Assembly: GCA_035610835.1 (NCBI GenBank)
Contig: CM069459.1
Location: forward strand, 28,539,570-28,603,569
Source of the DNA: Ophiura sarsii
Taxonomy: Eukaryota > Echinodermata > Ophiuroidea > Amphilepidida > Ophiuridae
Direction: 5' to 3'
Length of the DNA stretch: 64,000 bases
Within the stretch, counting starts at the first letter, position 1. Every line of letters begins with the position of its first letter. The translations under genes and the position numbers were made by a program. Positions 41,773-53,235 of the stretch are shown here, in pieces. The notes beneath the pieces are model-generated. The model was not told the origin of the DNA. It worked only from the letters and a program-made list of their open reading frames with translations, and ran no database searches.

Positions 41773-41931
41773 ACGTCCGAGTTATAATGGTTTGTGTGTT
41801 TGTTTGTTTGTTTGTTTATTTCGGGGTTTATTCGCAAATTGCACTACACCTTAACCAGCTTTAAACTAAGGCCTCCTATGCAACAACAAAACATTCAGAG
41901 ATTTTTGTTATTCTTCAAAAGAACTATAATA

Positions 41932-42183
41932 TGTGACGCGATCAAGAGGAATGAGTCGGATGTCGACCCTGGTCGAAAATGAGTTTTTAATACAGTTTTA
42001 AAGAAGACACCTCGAGCTTTCAGAAACTGAAAACCCCATGTCGATACGACGTTTTGTTCCAAAGTTATGTCAAATTGTATACATGAATTTCCATCAAAAC
42101 TTATGTAAGCCGCCATTTTGAATTGGCCATATCTCAATTTGGGATTCCCCGACATCCGACTCATTCCTCTTGATCGCGTCACA
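41932..42183. mobile_element. 252-bp TA-flanked MITE, copy 2
   Basis: Same family as 32881-33130 with the same ends TGTGACGCGATCAAGAGGAA; TA both sides (41930-41931, 42184-42185). Only a handful of differences, so a young family. Confidence 0.92.
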
Positions 42184-42185
42184 TA

Positions 42186-43095
42186 TATGGATTAAAACAG
42201 CAACACCCCTATTCAATTTTCTTTGGGTACCGATGATGTTGACAAATTAGGTGTCATTCTAATGATTGCAGGTATTAAATCGATTTCACTAAAAACGAGT
42301 TCCGCTACTACCCGTGATTCCAAAGCTATAAAAGGGCAACCCATCCGTCCATTTCAATAGCGTCTTTCCACTCAATAGACAAGAGATAAAGCAATCGATT
42401 CACAAATGACGGTCATTTGAATGGAAAGTGATGGCACATTGGCATAGGCCTACGCTATAACTCATTTTAGGGACTGCAGTTTTGTTTTGCTTAATTAGGG
42501 TACTTAGCACATGTTTTTAATTTACCAACAGCCGTATTCATGTCGGGGAGAACAAATACTACACGACTACATGAATCGCATGCTCCAACACGATAGGGGT
42601 AACGGAAATTATGTTAATGAGCTACTTTTTCCTCTACCATGAGAAACCGTAGGTCAATCTATAGAAGGGCCTGAGATGTCTTGGTAAGAAATTGTCTTTG
42701 TGGTTTCCTGGAATGAACTTATAGGAATTAATTGAATTTGATGTTGAAAAGTTTGTAATTGAAGAATGCTGACGCACAACAAGATGGCTACACAGTTGAA
42801 CTTCATCATTAGAATATTGCACATTGATTTCCAGGTAGTAGACTTACAAGAATGATATAGTAAGCCATTGTTATAGCATAATAATACCATTGATGGCCAT
42901 TATTGAGTTCACAGTTCAATTATAGTCAGAGATACTTCGCACACAATATACACGGTTGCATTCCGCTGATTCCGTTTTGCTAACGTTACCTGTGACGGGT
43001 ATTTCCTGCCATCATGGTATTACAGAAACATTCCGTTTTTATTATGCCATTACAATTGTATTGGCTTAAAAATCAATTCAACTGTTTGCAAGTTT
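42186..43095. other. No recognised content
   Basis: Unremarkable sequence; no coding or repeat support. Confidence 0.3.
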
Positions 43096-43099
43096 ACCT

Positions 43100-43175
43100 A
43101 ACACCTGGTCGATATCGAGTTTGGTTTTTTCATGAAACTCAATATCGAGTTTGGTTTTTATTGAATAAATTGGAG
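43100..43175. repeat. Minisatellite with AACTCGATATCGAGTT palindrome, left part
   Basis: About two units (GGTCGATATCGAGTTTGG, CATGAAACTCAATATCGAG). The main array is at 44150-44420, on the other side of the inserted hairpin element. Confidence 0.7.
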
Positions 43176-43206
43176 AATAATTGATTTTTTTCTTGGTAGT
43201 ATATAT

Positions 43207-44022
43207 ACTCTTAGAAAAAATGGTTCGTTTAAGAACCCTTTTTTGTCCCGCGGGGAGCACCTTTTGGCCTAAAAGGTTCTAAAAAGAACCTTAGAATGGT
43301 TCTTTGAAGAACTTTCAAATTTTTTTAACCTTCGATAAAGATTCTGTTAGAATCGAAACGTCAGGTCCTCTTATATTTATTACATTTTAAATAAGACATA
43401 AAGGTATATTTACTTTTTTGTTTTTATGTAATATGCAAATTCAAGAGAAATGTAAACAAATTTAGTCCTTTTCAACTGTTAAAAATCATTTCTTCTTGGC
43501 TAAAAACATTTTTTACCGTTTTACCAAGAACCATTGAGGGTTCTCCATAATTTTTCCCCAAAAGGTTCTTGAAGCTTGAGGAACCATTTTCTTGGCTAAA
43601 GAACCCTTTTAGAACCTTTTTTGGTTCTAAAAGGAACCCAATGAAATTTCTATAGGGTTCCTTTTAGAACCAAAAAAGGTTCTAAAAGGGTTCTTTAGCC
43701 AAGAAAATGGTTCCTCAAGCTTCAAGAACCTTTTGGGAAAAAATTATGGAGAACCCTCAATGGTTCTTGGTAAAACGGTAAAAAATGTTTTTAGCCAAGA
43801 AGAAATGATTTTTAACAGTTGAAAAGGATTAAATTTGTTTACATTTCTCTTGAATTTGCATATTACATAAAAACAAAAAAGTAAATATACCTTTAGGTCT
43901 TATTTAAAATTTGAAAGTTCTTCAAAGAACCATTCTAAGGTTCTTTTTAGAACCTTTTAGGCCAAAAGGTGCTCCCCGCGGGACAAAAAAGGGTTCTTAA
44001 ACGAACCATTTTTTCTAAGAGT
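43207..44022. mobile_element. 816-bp near-perfect hairpin element
   Basis: Ends ACTCTTAGAAAAAATGGTTC and GAACCATTTTTTCTAAGAGT. The two arms pair almost base for base up to a loop of about 15 bp near 43645 (caatgaaatttctat). The only large asymmetry is about 70 bp (43317-43388) absent from the right arm. AGAACC/GGTTCT words are repeated throughout both arms. No ORF; a fold-back MITE. Confidence 0.9.
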
Positions 44023-44149
44023 GATAATTAAGCTTTACTTAGCATGTAAGTTCGTGTTTAGATCATATTCTTAACATTTTATCGATTGAAAGTTGCTTGA
44101 CATTACTACTTGGTAGCAGTTAGAAGAGTACAAACGTAACTCGAGTTTT

Positions 44150-44420
44150 TTTCTTCTTCATGAACCTCGAAATCGAGTTGGATTTTTTTATGAAACTCGA
44201 TATCGAGTTGGATTTTTTCTTGAAACTCGATATCGAGTTGGATTTTTTTCATGAAACTCGATACCGAGTTCGATTCAATTCATGAAACTCGATATTGAGT
44301 TACTTTTTTTTCATGAAACTCGATATCGAATTACGTTTTTTCATGAAACTCGATATCGAGTTGGATTTTTTCAACTCGAAACTCCTCGATACTCGAAACT
44401 CGAAACTCGAAGATTAGCAA
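44150..44420. repeat. About 33-bp minisatellite, palindromic core
   Basis: Unit TTTTTTCATGAAACTCGATA plus TCGAGTTGGA, about seven copies; each contains AACTCGATATCGAGTT. Confidence 0.9.
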
Positions 44421-44672
44421 CACACTATTATGTGATGGGTAGAAAATTATATATCGCCCTTTAAAGGTTGCAATATGTTCATCCGGTGACAATAATTAGA
44501 TATGAATAGCAGCAGACGGGCAGTAGCTGGACAGAAATAAATCCATTTGCACGAGAATTTGAATTAAACTACGCTTCTGCACCCGCTTCTGCATCTGCTT
44601 GGGCGGAGATGTTTGGATTAGACGATCAATAATATGAGCATTTTGTCATCCCTTCAGCCGTCAACTTCTATC

Positions 44673-44880
44673 ATCAAACAGACACAAATAACTGTTTAAA
44701 ACACGCATCAAACAGACACAAATAACTGTTTAAAACGCGGCATCAAACAGACACAAACTATAACTGTTTAAATCACGCATCAAACAGACACAAATAACTG
44801 TTTAAAACGCGCATCAAACAGACACTAATAACTGTTTAAAACACGCATCAAACAGACACAAATAACTGTTTAAAACACGT
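44673..44880. repeat. 34-bp minisatellite, six units
   Basis: Unit CATCAAACAGACACAAATAA plus CTGTTTAAAACACG. Confidence 0.92.
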
Positions 44881-44907
44881 GTTTCTACTATGTCGCTTTT
44901 ATACAAG

Positions 44908-45075
44908 ATCAAAATGAAAGAGGGCCTACCAGTTATCGCTTTGTTCCGGGAGGAAGCAAAGCGGTCCTTCTCCCTTGAAAAATACTATCGCCACAAAAAC
45001 GGGAACATTTGCGAGTTTTAACAAAAAATGGAATTCCCTCTTATACCATTATTGGATGTGCAATATAATCAGCAA
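44908..45075. repeat. Diverged solo copy of part of the 1.18-kb unit
   Basis: Shares GAAAGAGGGCCTACC, TTATCGCTTTGTTCCGGGAG and ATACTATCGCCACAAAAACG with the array units, but with substitutions and indels, so it is an older dispersed copy. Confidence 0.75.
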
Positions 45076-46182
45076 AGGACCGTGTAATAACATTTATTTA
45101 ATGCTTATATCGTCTGTATTGTAGGCCTACTTTAATATTAAATATGAAGAAATGTGATCTATATTATACTTTTTATTGAACATATGAGAATACTGTAAAG
45201 AAAAAAAAGAATAATAAAAAAAGAAAATAGAATTAGCCAAAAACACACACACAAAAATACGAAAAACACGTTTTTATAGCAGTATCCAAGCACGGATGTT
45301 GAGATAAGCTTCTAAATCATCCACACGTGTAAATCATCTACATAAATGAAATATATGGCTCGAGTAATCACATAGTGTTTTACATGTATCAATTTATAAA
45401 AACCATCCCTAACACAACATTTAGTAAGTTGTCAATATGCTGGAAAAGCTATAAGATCATATTATTTTACCTATTGACCATCAAATTTAAAAAGGAGGAG
45501 GCACGCACCGTCTTATTTTACAATATTTTGGCAAAATTGACGATACAGTTTTTGAATTGAATGAGCTTCTAAAATTATCATGCGCGTAGTGCGAGAACAT
45601 TGACTGTGTTTTTTCCCCTAATTTGGCCAGTGTTTAGTGTTGGTAATTCATGTTTGTCTTATTTTTTTCTCAATTGGGGGTCCCCTGGGGCTGTGCCCGG
45701 GCCGCGAATTTATTAACCGTACTCACTGTATAAATGTAGGCCCTATTGCTGTACAATGTACATGTGCTATGCACTTTACTCCGTCAGGTATCAAATGTTG
45801 TTTACGGTAATAAAGATCGCGCCCGGGCCCATCTTGCATGTCTGGCCCAATGGTAAGTCCAGCCCAGTGTGAATGGGATAGTCTCTGAGGCCATCTCCCT
45901 GGTCAAAAATTGGAGGGAGGGGGGGGGGGGGGGGGTACATATTATCTCCCACCCGGGATTTACATCTTTGGTTACTGGTTTTATTTTTTGTCACAATTAG
46001 GGGAGAAATGTGCAACTGGTCCAGTTAAACATATTGCATGGTATAAAAGATTCAAGCGCGGGTAAATACATATCGAATTGCTATGATAATTTCACCCGTG
46101 TAACAAATAGCATATAATAAATGTTAAAAGATATTTAAAGAAGAAAAAAATCAATCACCACTAATTGAAAATTAATTACTTA
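45076..46182. other. Between repeats, little recognised
   Basis: G-run at 45915-45934; GGGGGTCCCCTGGGGCTGTG at 45665 hints at an older element edge. No gene supported. Confidence 0.35.
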
Positions 46183-47345
46183 CCCCCCCCCCCCCATCAT
46201 GTGGGCAACTGGTCTTATATGTTTCCAATGGTTAAAATACAAGTTAATGACAACCGACAGAAATTACGCACTATATTTTGTTTTACAAACATTATTAACA
46301 TACGGTATTATTTAATGTGTAAAAACGATGCATATGAAAGAGGGCCTACCATTTATCGCTTTGTTCCGGGAGGAAGCAAAGCGTTCCGTCTATCTTGAAA
46401 AATACTATCGCCACAAAAACGGGAACATTGCGAGTTTTAAAAAAAAATGGAATTCCCTCTTATACCATTATTGGATGTGCAGTATACGGTATATCAGCAA
46501 AGGACCGTTACAACTCTTAGTCGTAGCTATGGATTTTTGATTTCTTTTTGGTTGTCATGTGCATAATTAAGCCGATGAGTTGAATTTCATTCTCAGTTCC
46601 TTCTCCCATCTGTATAAGGAGTCGAGATTCGGTGTCCGAGGGTGAAATTTCACAGTAATACAATGTAGTCCGTCGTCCGCGAAGAGCCGCGTCTTGGATG
46701 AAATATAAAATGATATGTCATTAACATTAGGAGGAAGAGACACTTCCTAACCGAGGAAGATCACTCATTTGCCGTTCACTTGCCACCAGAGTCTACTAAT
46801 TTGCCGACAGTTATCTCATTTACCGAGAATTCATTTACCGACAGATCGCCGGATAATGGTTGCCCTTCCTTGAATAAAGCTAAAAATAAACCATCCACGT
46901 TACACGTGGGGCTTGCGGTGAAGGGCAGTTGCCTTCCCCAATTATAGTGACTTCGTGACGGTTGTTGCATGGTCGGTGTCATCCTCGGTTCTTGTGGGGG
47001 CGGAGGAAGGCACCATTGGCGTAACAGCCGGGGGGCAGGGGGGGGGGGCACAGTGCCCCCCCCCCTGAAGGTGCTCAGCAGGAAATTCCAAGCTACCCAC
47101 CAGGAAAAATGGGTTGAAGGGAAAAGAGGAAAAGAAGGGTGAAAGGGAAAGAAAAGAGAGAGAGAAAGGAAAAAGGGAAGGAAAAGGAGAAAAAAGGGGA
47201 AAGAAAGTAAAGAAGAAAGGGAAAGAAAGAAAATTTCGCAGTACATTGTTGACTGTTGTATTTGTTGTACTACTAAATTGTGTGACCGTGCGTAATTTTG
47301 TGACCGTGCGAAATTTTGTGACCGTGCGATTTTTTTTGACCCTAC

Positions 47346-47380
<35 letters not shown>

Positions 47381-49735
47381 ATCATGTGGGCAACTGGTCT
47401 TATATGTTTCCAATGGTTAAAATACAAGTTAATGACAACCGACAGAAATTACGCACTATATTTTGTTTTACAAACATTATTAACATACGGTATTATTTAA
47501 TGTGTAAAAACGATGCATATGAAAGAGGGCCTACCATTTATCGCTTTGTTCCGGGAGGAAGCAAAGCGTTCCGTCTATCTTGAAAAATACTATCGCCACA
47601 AAAAACGGGAACATTGCGAGTTTTAAAAAAAAATGGAATTCCCTCTTATACCATTATTGGATGTGCAGTATACGGTATATCAGCAAAGGACCGTTACAAC
47701 TCTTAGTCGTAGCTATGGATTTTTGATTTCTTTTTGGTTGTCATGTGCATAATTAAGCCGATGAGTTGAATTTCATTCTCAGTTCCTTCTCCCATCTGTA
47801 TAAGGAGTCGAGATTCGGTGTCCGAGGGTGAAATTTCACAGTAATACAATGTAGTCCGTCGTCCGCGAAGAGCCGCGTCTTGGATGAAATATAAAATGAT
47901 ATGTCATTAACATTAGGAGGAAGAGACACTTCCTAACCGAGGAAGATCACTCATTTGCCGTTCACTTGCCACCAGAGTCTACTAATTTGCCGACAGTTAT
48001 CTCATTTACCGAGAATTCATTTACCGACAGATCGCCGGATAATGGTTGCCCTTCCTTGAATAAAGCTAAAAATAAACCATCCACGTTACACGTGGGGCTT
48101 GCGGTGAAGGGCAGTTGCCTTCCCCAATTATAGTGACTTCGTGACGGTTGTTGCATGGTCGGTGTCATCCTCGGTTCTTGTGGGGGCGGAGGAAGGCACC
48201 ATTGGCGTAACAGCCGGGGGGCAGGGGGGGGGCACAGTGCCCCCCCCCCCCCTGAAGGTGCTCAGCAGGAAATTCCAAGCTACCCACCAGGAAAAATGGG
48301 TTGAAGGGAAAAGAGGAAAAGAAGGGTGAAAGGAAAGAAAAGAGAGAGAGAAAGGAAAAAGGGAAGGAAAAGGAGAAAAAAGGGGAAAGAAAGTAAAGAA
48401 GAAAGGGAAAGAAAGAAAATTTCGCAGTACATTGTTGACTGTTGTATTTTTTGTACTACTAAATTGTGTGACCGTGCGTAATTTTGTGACCGTGCGAAAT
48501 TTTGTGACCGTGCGATTTTTTTTGACCCTACAACCCCCCCCCCCCCCCCCCCCCCCCCCCCATCATGTGGGCAACTGGTCTTATATGTTTCCAATGGTTA
48601 AAATACAAGTTAATGACAACCGACAGAAATTACGCACTATATTTTGTTTTACAAACATTATTAACATACGGTATTATTTAATGTGTAAAAACGATGCATA
48701 TGAAAGAGGGCCTACCATTTATCGCTTTGTTCCGGGAGGAAGCAAAGCGTTCCGTCTATCTTGAAAAATACTATCGCCACAAAAAACGGGAACATTGCGA
48801 GTTTTAAAAAAAAATGGAATTCCCTCTTATACCATTATTGGATGTGCAGTATACGGTATATCAGCAAAGGACCGTTACAACTCTTAGTCGTAGCTATGGA
48901 TTTTTGATTTCTTTTTGGTTGTCATGTGCATAATTAAGCCGATGAGTTGAATTTCATTCTCAGTTCCTTCTCCCATCTGTATAAGGAGTCGAGATTCGGT
49001 GTCCGAGGGTGAAATTTCACAGTAATACAATGTAGTCCGTCGTCCGCGAAGAGCCGCGTCTTGGATGAAATATAAAATGATATGTCATTAACATTAGGAG
49101 GAAGAGACACTTCCTAACCGAGGAAGATCACTCATTTGCCGTTCACTTGCCACCAGAGTCTACTAATTTGCCGACAGTTATCTCATTTACCGAGAATTCA
49201 TTTACCGACAGATCGCCGGATAATGGTTGCCCTTCCTTGAATAAAGCTAAAAATAAACCATCCACGTTACACGTGGGGCTTGCGGTGAAGGGCAGTTGCC
49301 TTCCCCAATTATAGTGACTTCGTGACGGTTGTTGCATGGTCGGTGTCATCCTCGGTTCTTGTGGGGGCGGAGGAAGGCACCATTGGCGTAACAGCCGGGG
49401 GGCAGGGGGGGGCACAGTGCCCCCCCCCCCCTGAAGGTGCTCAGCAGGAAATTCCAAGCTACCCACCAGGAAAAATGGGTTGAAGGGAAAAGAGGAAAAG
49501 AAGGGTGAAAGGGAAAGAAAAGAGAGAGAGAAAGGAAAAAGGGAAGGAAAAGGAGAAAAAAGGGGAAAGAAAGTAAAGAAGAAAGGGAAAGAAAGAAAAT
49601 TTCGCAGTACATTGTTGACTGTTGTATTTTTTGTACTACTAAATTGTGTGACCGTGCGTAATTTTGTGACCGTGCGAAATTTTGTGACCGTGCGATTTTT
49701 TTTGACCCTACAACCCCCCCCCCCCCCCCCCCCCC
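46183..49735. repeat. Three tandem 1.18-kb units with poly-C junctions
   Basis: Units 46196-47380, 47381-48561 and 48562-49735 are nearly identical and each begins ATCATGTGGGCAACTGGTCT. They are separated by poly-C runs (46183-46195, 47348-47380, 48534-48561, 49714-49735). Each unit ends in the left part of the hAT element at 49381, starting CATTGGCGTAACAGCC (47014, 48200, 49381). Short frames inside (for example DLSVNEFSVNEITVGKLVD on the minus strand) repeat with the unit and are not supported as genes. Confidence 0.95.
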
Positions 49736-49828
49736 AACCTTTTACGAAAAATTCCGGGACGGAATTATTCTAACCAGGAATTTGTTTGGCTGTGCCCCCC
49801 CTGGCCACCAACCTCTGTTACGCCCCTG
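49381..49828. mobile_element. hAT MITE with 8-bp TSD, complete copy
   Basis: Left CATTGGCGTAACAG and right CTGTTACGCCCCTG are inverted; target duplication GAAGGCAC at 49373-49380 and 49829-49836. The interior has a 120-bp pure purine stretch (about 49480-49600), three GTGACCGTGCG repeats and a poly-C tract. Units 1 and 2 carry only its left 330 bp. Confidence 0.88.
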
Positions 49829-49837
49829 GAAGGCACC

Positions 49838-50358
49838 CACGGATACGGGGATGTACATATCAGGAAAGACTTCCCTCTGCTAATAAATCTATCTTGACCG
49901 TATTTACCGCAACCCCCAACCCCCCCACCACCAAACAAACATCACAGAACTTTACTAAATCATAAAGCATTCCCTATTGGGGTGTCTTCGCCTGTGTGGA
50001 CAGTTGCGATAGAAACACTGTATGGGGTTAACACAGTGTTTTTGAAAGTGTCTGGTAATCCGGATTTACGGTACGCATGCACGTCCACAAACGCGTACGC
50101 ACGCATTGGTGGAATTATGTCCATAGCATTATGACGCTGACTTAAAGGTCAACCAAAATGGTGATTCAAGTTTGTTTTATTCGATAAAGGATATTGTAAA
50201 AAAAGAATTACCCTTAAATATAACACCGGAAACATTATAGTTTCTAAGCGTGCATAATGTGTATCATACAGTATTATTGATAATGACAGTTTGCTACCCT
50301 GTATACGATAAAGGTGTTACTCAGGCTCGCACACAGAACCTTAGGTCGGTAGCGTAAT
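49838..50358. other. Dispersed-repeat flank
   Basis: 50128-50235 (TAGCATTATGACGCTGACTT, GTGATTCAAGTTTGTTTTAT, TCGATAAAGGATATTGTAAA) is related to 63585-63700. Otherwise nothing supported. Confidence 0.6.
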
Positions 50359-53235
50359 GGGCCCCTTACATGTATCCGTGTGAGCTGGGCGGCCCCTTAC
50401 CGTCTTATAGAAAAACAACACGTCCAACACGGTGAACAATCAGCAAAAAATGTCAACGGCCGCATTGATTGTTTTTGTCACCGGGTTCATACTGTTCTAT
50501 ACCGGGTCCTTATCGGCCTGGAACTGGGCTCATACCACCCCCTCACCAGGTCCTCAACGGCCGAAACGCTTGGGTACCGACCGAACCGCCGTGATAATGT
50601 CATCAAACTGCCCTGTATAAACTGAGCGCTCAAGTTCGCCGCTTCACTCACATTCCGGGAATCTCTGTATTACTCACATGTATCCGTCCGTGTAAGCTGG
50701 CAGGTCCATTACCGTGTGACAAATTGATGCAGACGGCGGCACACGGTGATGTCACACGGTGGGCCGTTTCCCGTCCGTTGAACACGTTGCCGGGGACATT
50801 GCCGGCCATCCGCGCCCGGCAGGAAGTTTGACCGTTATCAAAACTCCTGCCAGGTGAGTAAAAGCGGCGACAAACGGTGAAAGCCCGGTTTGACGACGGT
50901 ATCAGTCTTGATGTCCCTCCTAGAGCTCTCAAAAGAGTGAGTTTTATGGGGCCCTCACATGTATCCGTGTGAGCTGAGCGGCCCCTTACCGTGTGAAAAA
51001 TGGGTGCGGACGGCGGCACACACGGTGGGCCGTTCAGGGGACTTTGCCGGCCACCGGAGTTTTGAACATGCTCAAAACTCCTGGCGGGTGAGTAAAAGCG
51101 GCGGCGAACGATGAGAGCCCGGTATGAAGACGATATAAGGACGGCGCACCCGTTCGCACCCGTTTCGCATCCGTTTCGCACCCGTTTCGCGCCCATTCGC
51201 AGGGCGGTGATGGACGGTGGTGGACGTCGACCATCTTAGCGACGGACTGCGAATGGCCGCATGCAGCCTGGTAACCGTTCGCGGAACGGACTCTCAGCAG
51301 GCATGTTGCAACTCTCTAAATGTAAAAGAGCTAAAACTCACTCTTTCAAGAGCTCTAGGAGGGACAGCTCTTTTTTGGAGCGATTTTCACTCTGAAAAGA
51401 TTGGAAATCACTCTGAAAAGATTGGAAATAACTCTAAAAAGAGTGGAAATCACTCTGAAAAGAGTGGAAATCACTCTGAAAAGAGTGGAAATCACTCTGA
51501 AAAGAGTGGAAATCACTCTGAAAAGAGTAGAAATCACTCTGAAAAGAGTGGAAATCACTCTTAAAAGAGTGACAAATCACTCTTAAAAGAGTGACAAATC
51601 ACTCTTAAAAGAGTGACAAATCACTCTTAAAAGAGTGACAAATCACTCTTAAAAGTCGAGTGACAAATCACTCTTAAAAGAGTGACAAATCACTCTGAAA
51701 AGAGTGAACTTCACTTCTTAGAAGAGCCGTCCCTCCTAAAGCTCTCGAAAGAGTGGGGTTTAGCTCTTACATTTAGAGAGTATTATAGATGTTGGTCGTA
51801 CGAATTCCGGAATGCAAATGAAGCGGCGAGCTTGAGCGCTCAGCTTGAAAAGGGCGGTTTGATGATGTAATCAAGACGTTTCGGCCAGTACCCAAGCGTT
51901 CCGACCGGTTAGGAACCGGTATGGAGGTGGTATGCACATGGTGAGGACACGGTGAGAACGGTAAGCTAGAACTGTATGAGGCCGGTGATCCCGCGGGACA
52001 AGGCCGGTGAGAACCCGGGACAGACCCGGTGTAGAACGGTATGGACCGAGGACCCGGTGAGGAGGTGTTATGCACCCGGTGAGAACGGTAAGCTAGAAAT
52101 GTATGAGGACGGTGAGCCCGGTACACGGCCGGTGAGGACCCGGTAAAGACCCTGTATATAACGTTATGGACCCGGTGGCCACAACAAAAAATTAATGCGC
52201 CCGTTGACATTTTTTAGTGATTGTTTGGACTCTGTTGTTTTTCTATCAGACGGTAAGGTGGCCGCGAACGGGCGCGAAACGGGTGTGCCGTCTTTATACC
52301 GTCCTCAAACCGGGCTCTCACCGTTTGCCGCCGCTTTTACTCACCCGGCAGGAGTTTTGAGCATGTTCCTGCCGGGCGCGGATGGCCGGCAATGTCCCCG
52401 GCAACGTGTTCAACGGACGGGAAACGGCCCACCGTCATGACCATGTGACATCACCGTGTGCCGCCGTCTGCAACAATTTGTCACACGGTAATGGGCCGGC
52501 CAGCTCACACGGATACATGTGAGTACAAATGTATTTTACAGAGATTCCCGGAATGTGAGAGAAGCGGCGAGCTTGAGCGCTCAGCTTATACAGGGCAGTT
52601 TGATGACGTTATCAAGGCGGTTCGGTCGGTACTTAAGCGTTTCGGCCGGTGAGGACCTGGTGAGGATGTGGTATGAGCCCGGTTCCAGGCCGATAAGGAC
52701 CCGGTATAGAACAGTATGAACCCGGGGACAAAAAAAATCAATGCGGCCGTTGACATTTTTTGCTGATTGTTCACCGTGTTGGACTCTGTTGTTTTTCTAT
52801 AAGACGGTAAGGGGCCGCCCAGCTCACACGGATACATGTGAGGGCCCCATTAGCTCTTTTACATTTAGAGAGTTGCAACATGCCTGCTGAGAGTCCGTTC
52901 CGCGAGCGGTTACCAGGCTGCATGCGGCCATTCGCAGCCCGTCGCTAAGATGGTCGACGTCTACCACCGTCCATAACCGCCCTGCGAATTGACGCAAAAC
53001 GGGTGCGAACGGGTGCGCCGTCCTTATACTGTCTTCATACCGAACTCTCATTGTTCGCCGCCGCTTTTACTCACCCGCCAGGAGTATTGAGCATTTTCAA
53101 AACTCCGGTGGCCGGCAAAGTCCCCAGTGAACGTGTTCAACGGACGGGAAACGGCCCACCGTGTGTGCCGCCGTCCGCACCCATTTTCACACGGTAAGGG
53201 GCCGCCCAGCTCACACGGATACATGTGAGGGGCCC
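50359..53235. mobile_element. 2.9-kb GC-rich fold-back element
   Basis: Ends GGGCCCCTTACATGTATCCG and CGGATACATGTGAGGGGCCC are inverted, pairing for about 45 bp. The same 40-bp module (ACATGTATCCGTGTGAGCTG) occurs six times: plus orientation near 50367, 50677 and 50959, minus near 52512, 52830 and 53218. Long blocks are inverted between halves (for example 51225-51320 against 52855-52960; 50400-50540 against 52670-52800), but the block order is A-B-C then B'-A'-C', so it is a rearranged palindrome. A 21-bp satellite sits at its centre. ORFs within it mirror each other and look non-coding. No clear target duplication. Confidence 0.8.
51395..51720. repeat. 21-bp satellite GAAATCACTCTGAAAAGAGTG
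   Basis: About fifteen units. The first group has CACTCTGAAAAGAGTG, the later group CACTCTTAAAAGAGTG; every unit is a near-perfect palindrome. Flanked by the inverted pair 51313-51372 (AGAGCTCTAGGAGGGACAGC) and 51724-51781. Confidence 0.95.

Noticed and set aside
46942..47427. 161-codon and 156-codon minus-strand frames, repeated at 48280 and 49346
   Set aside because: They translate purine/pyrimidine tracts and poly-C inside the hAT element; composition is low-complexity.
50648..51196. 182-codon minus-strand frame in the fold-back element
   Set aside because: It arises in GC-rich inverted modules whose mirror copies do not keep the frame; no domain is seen.
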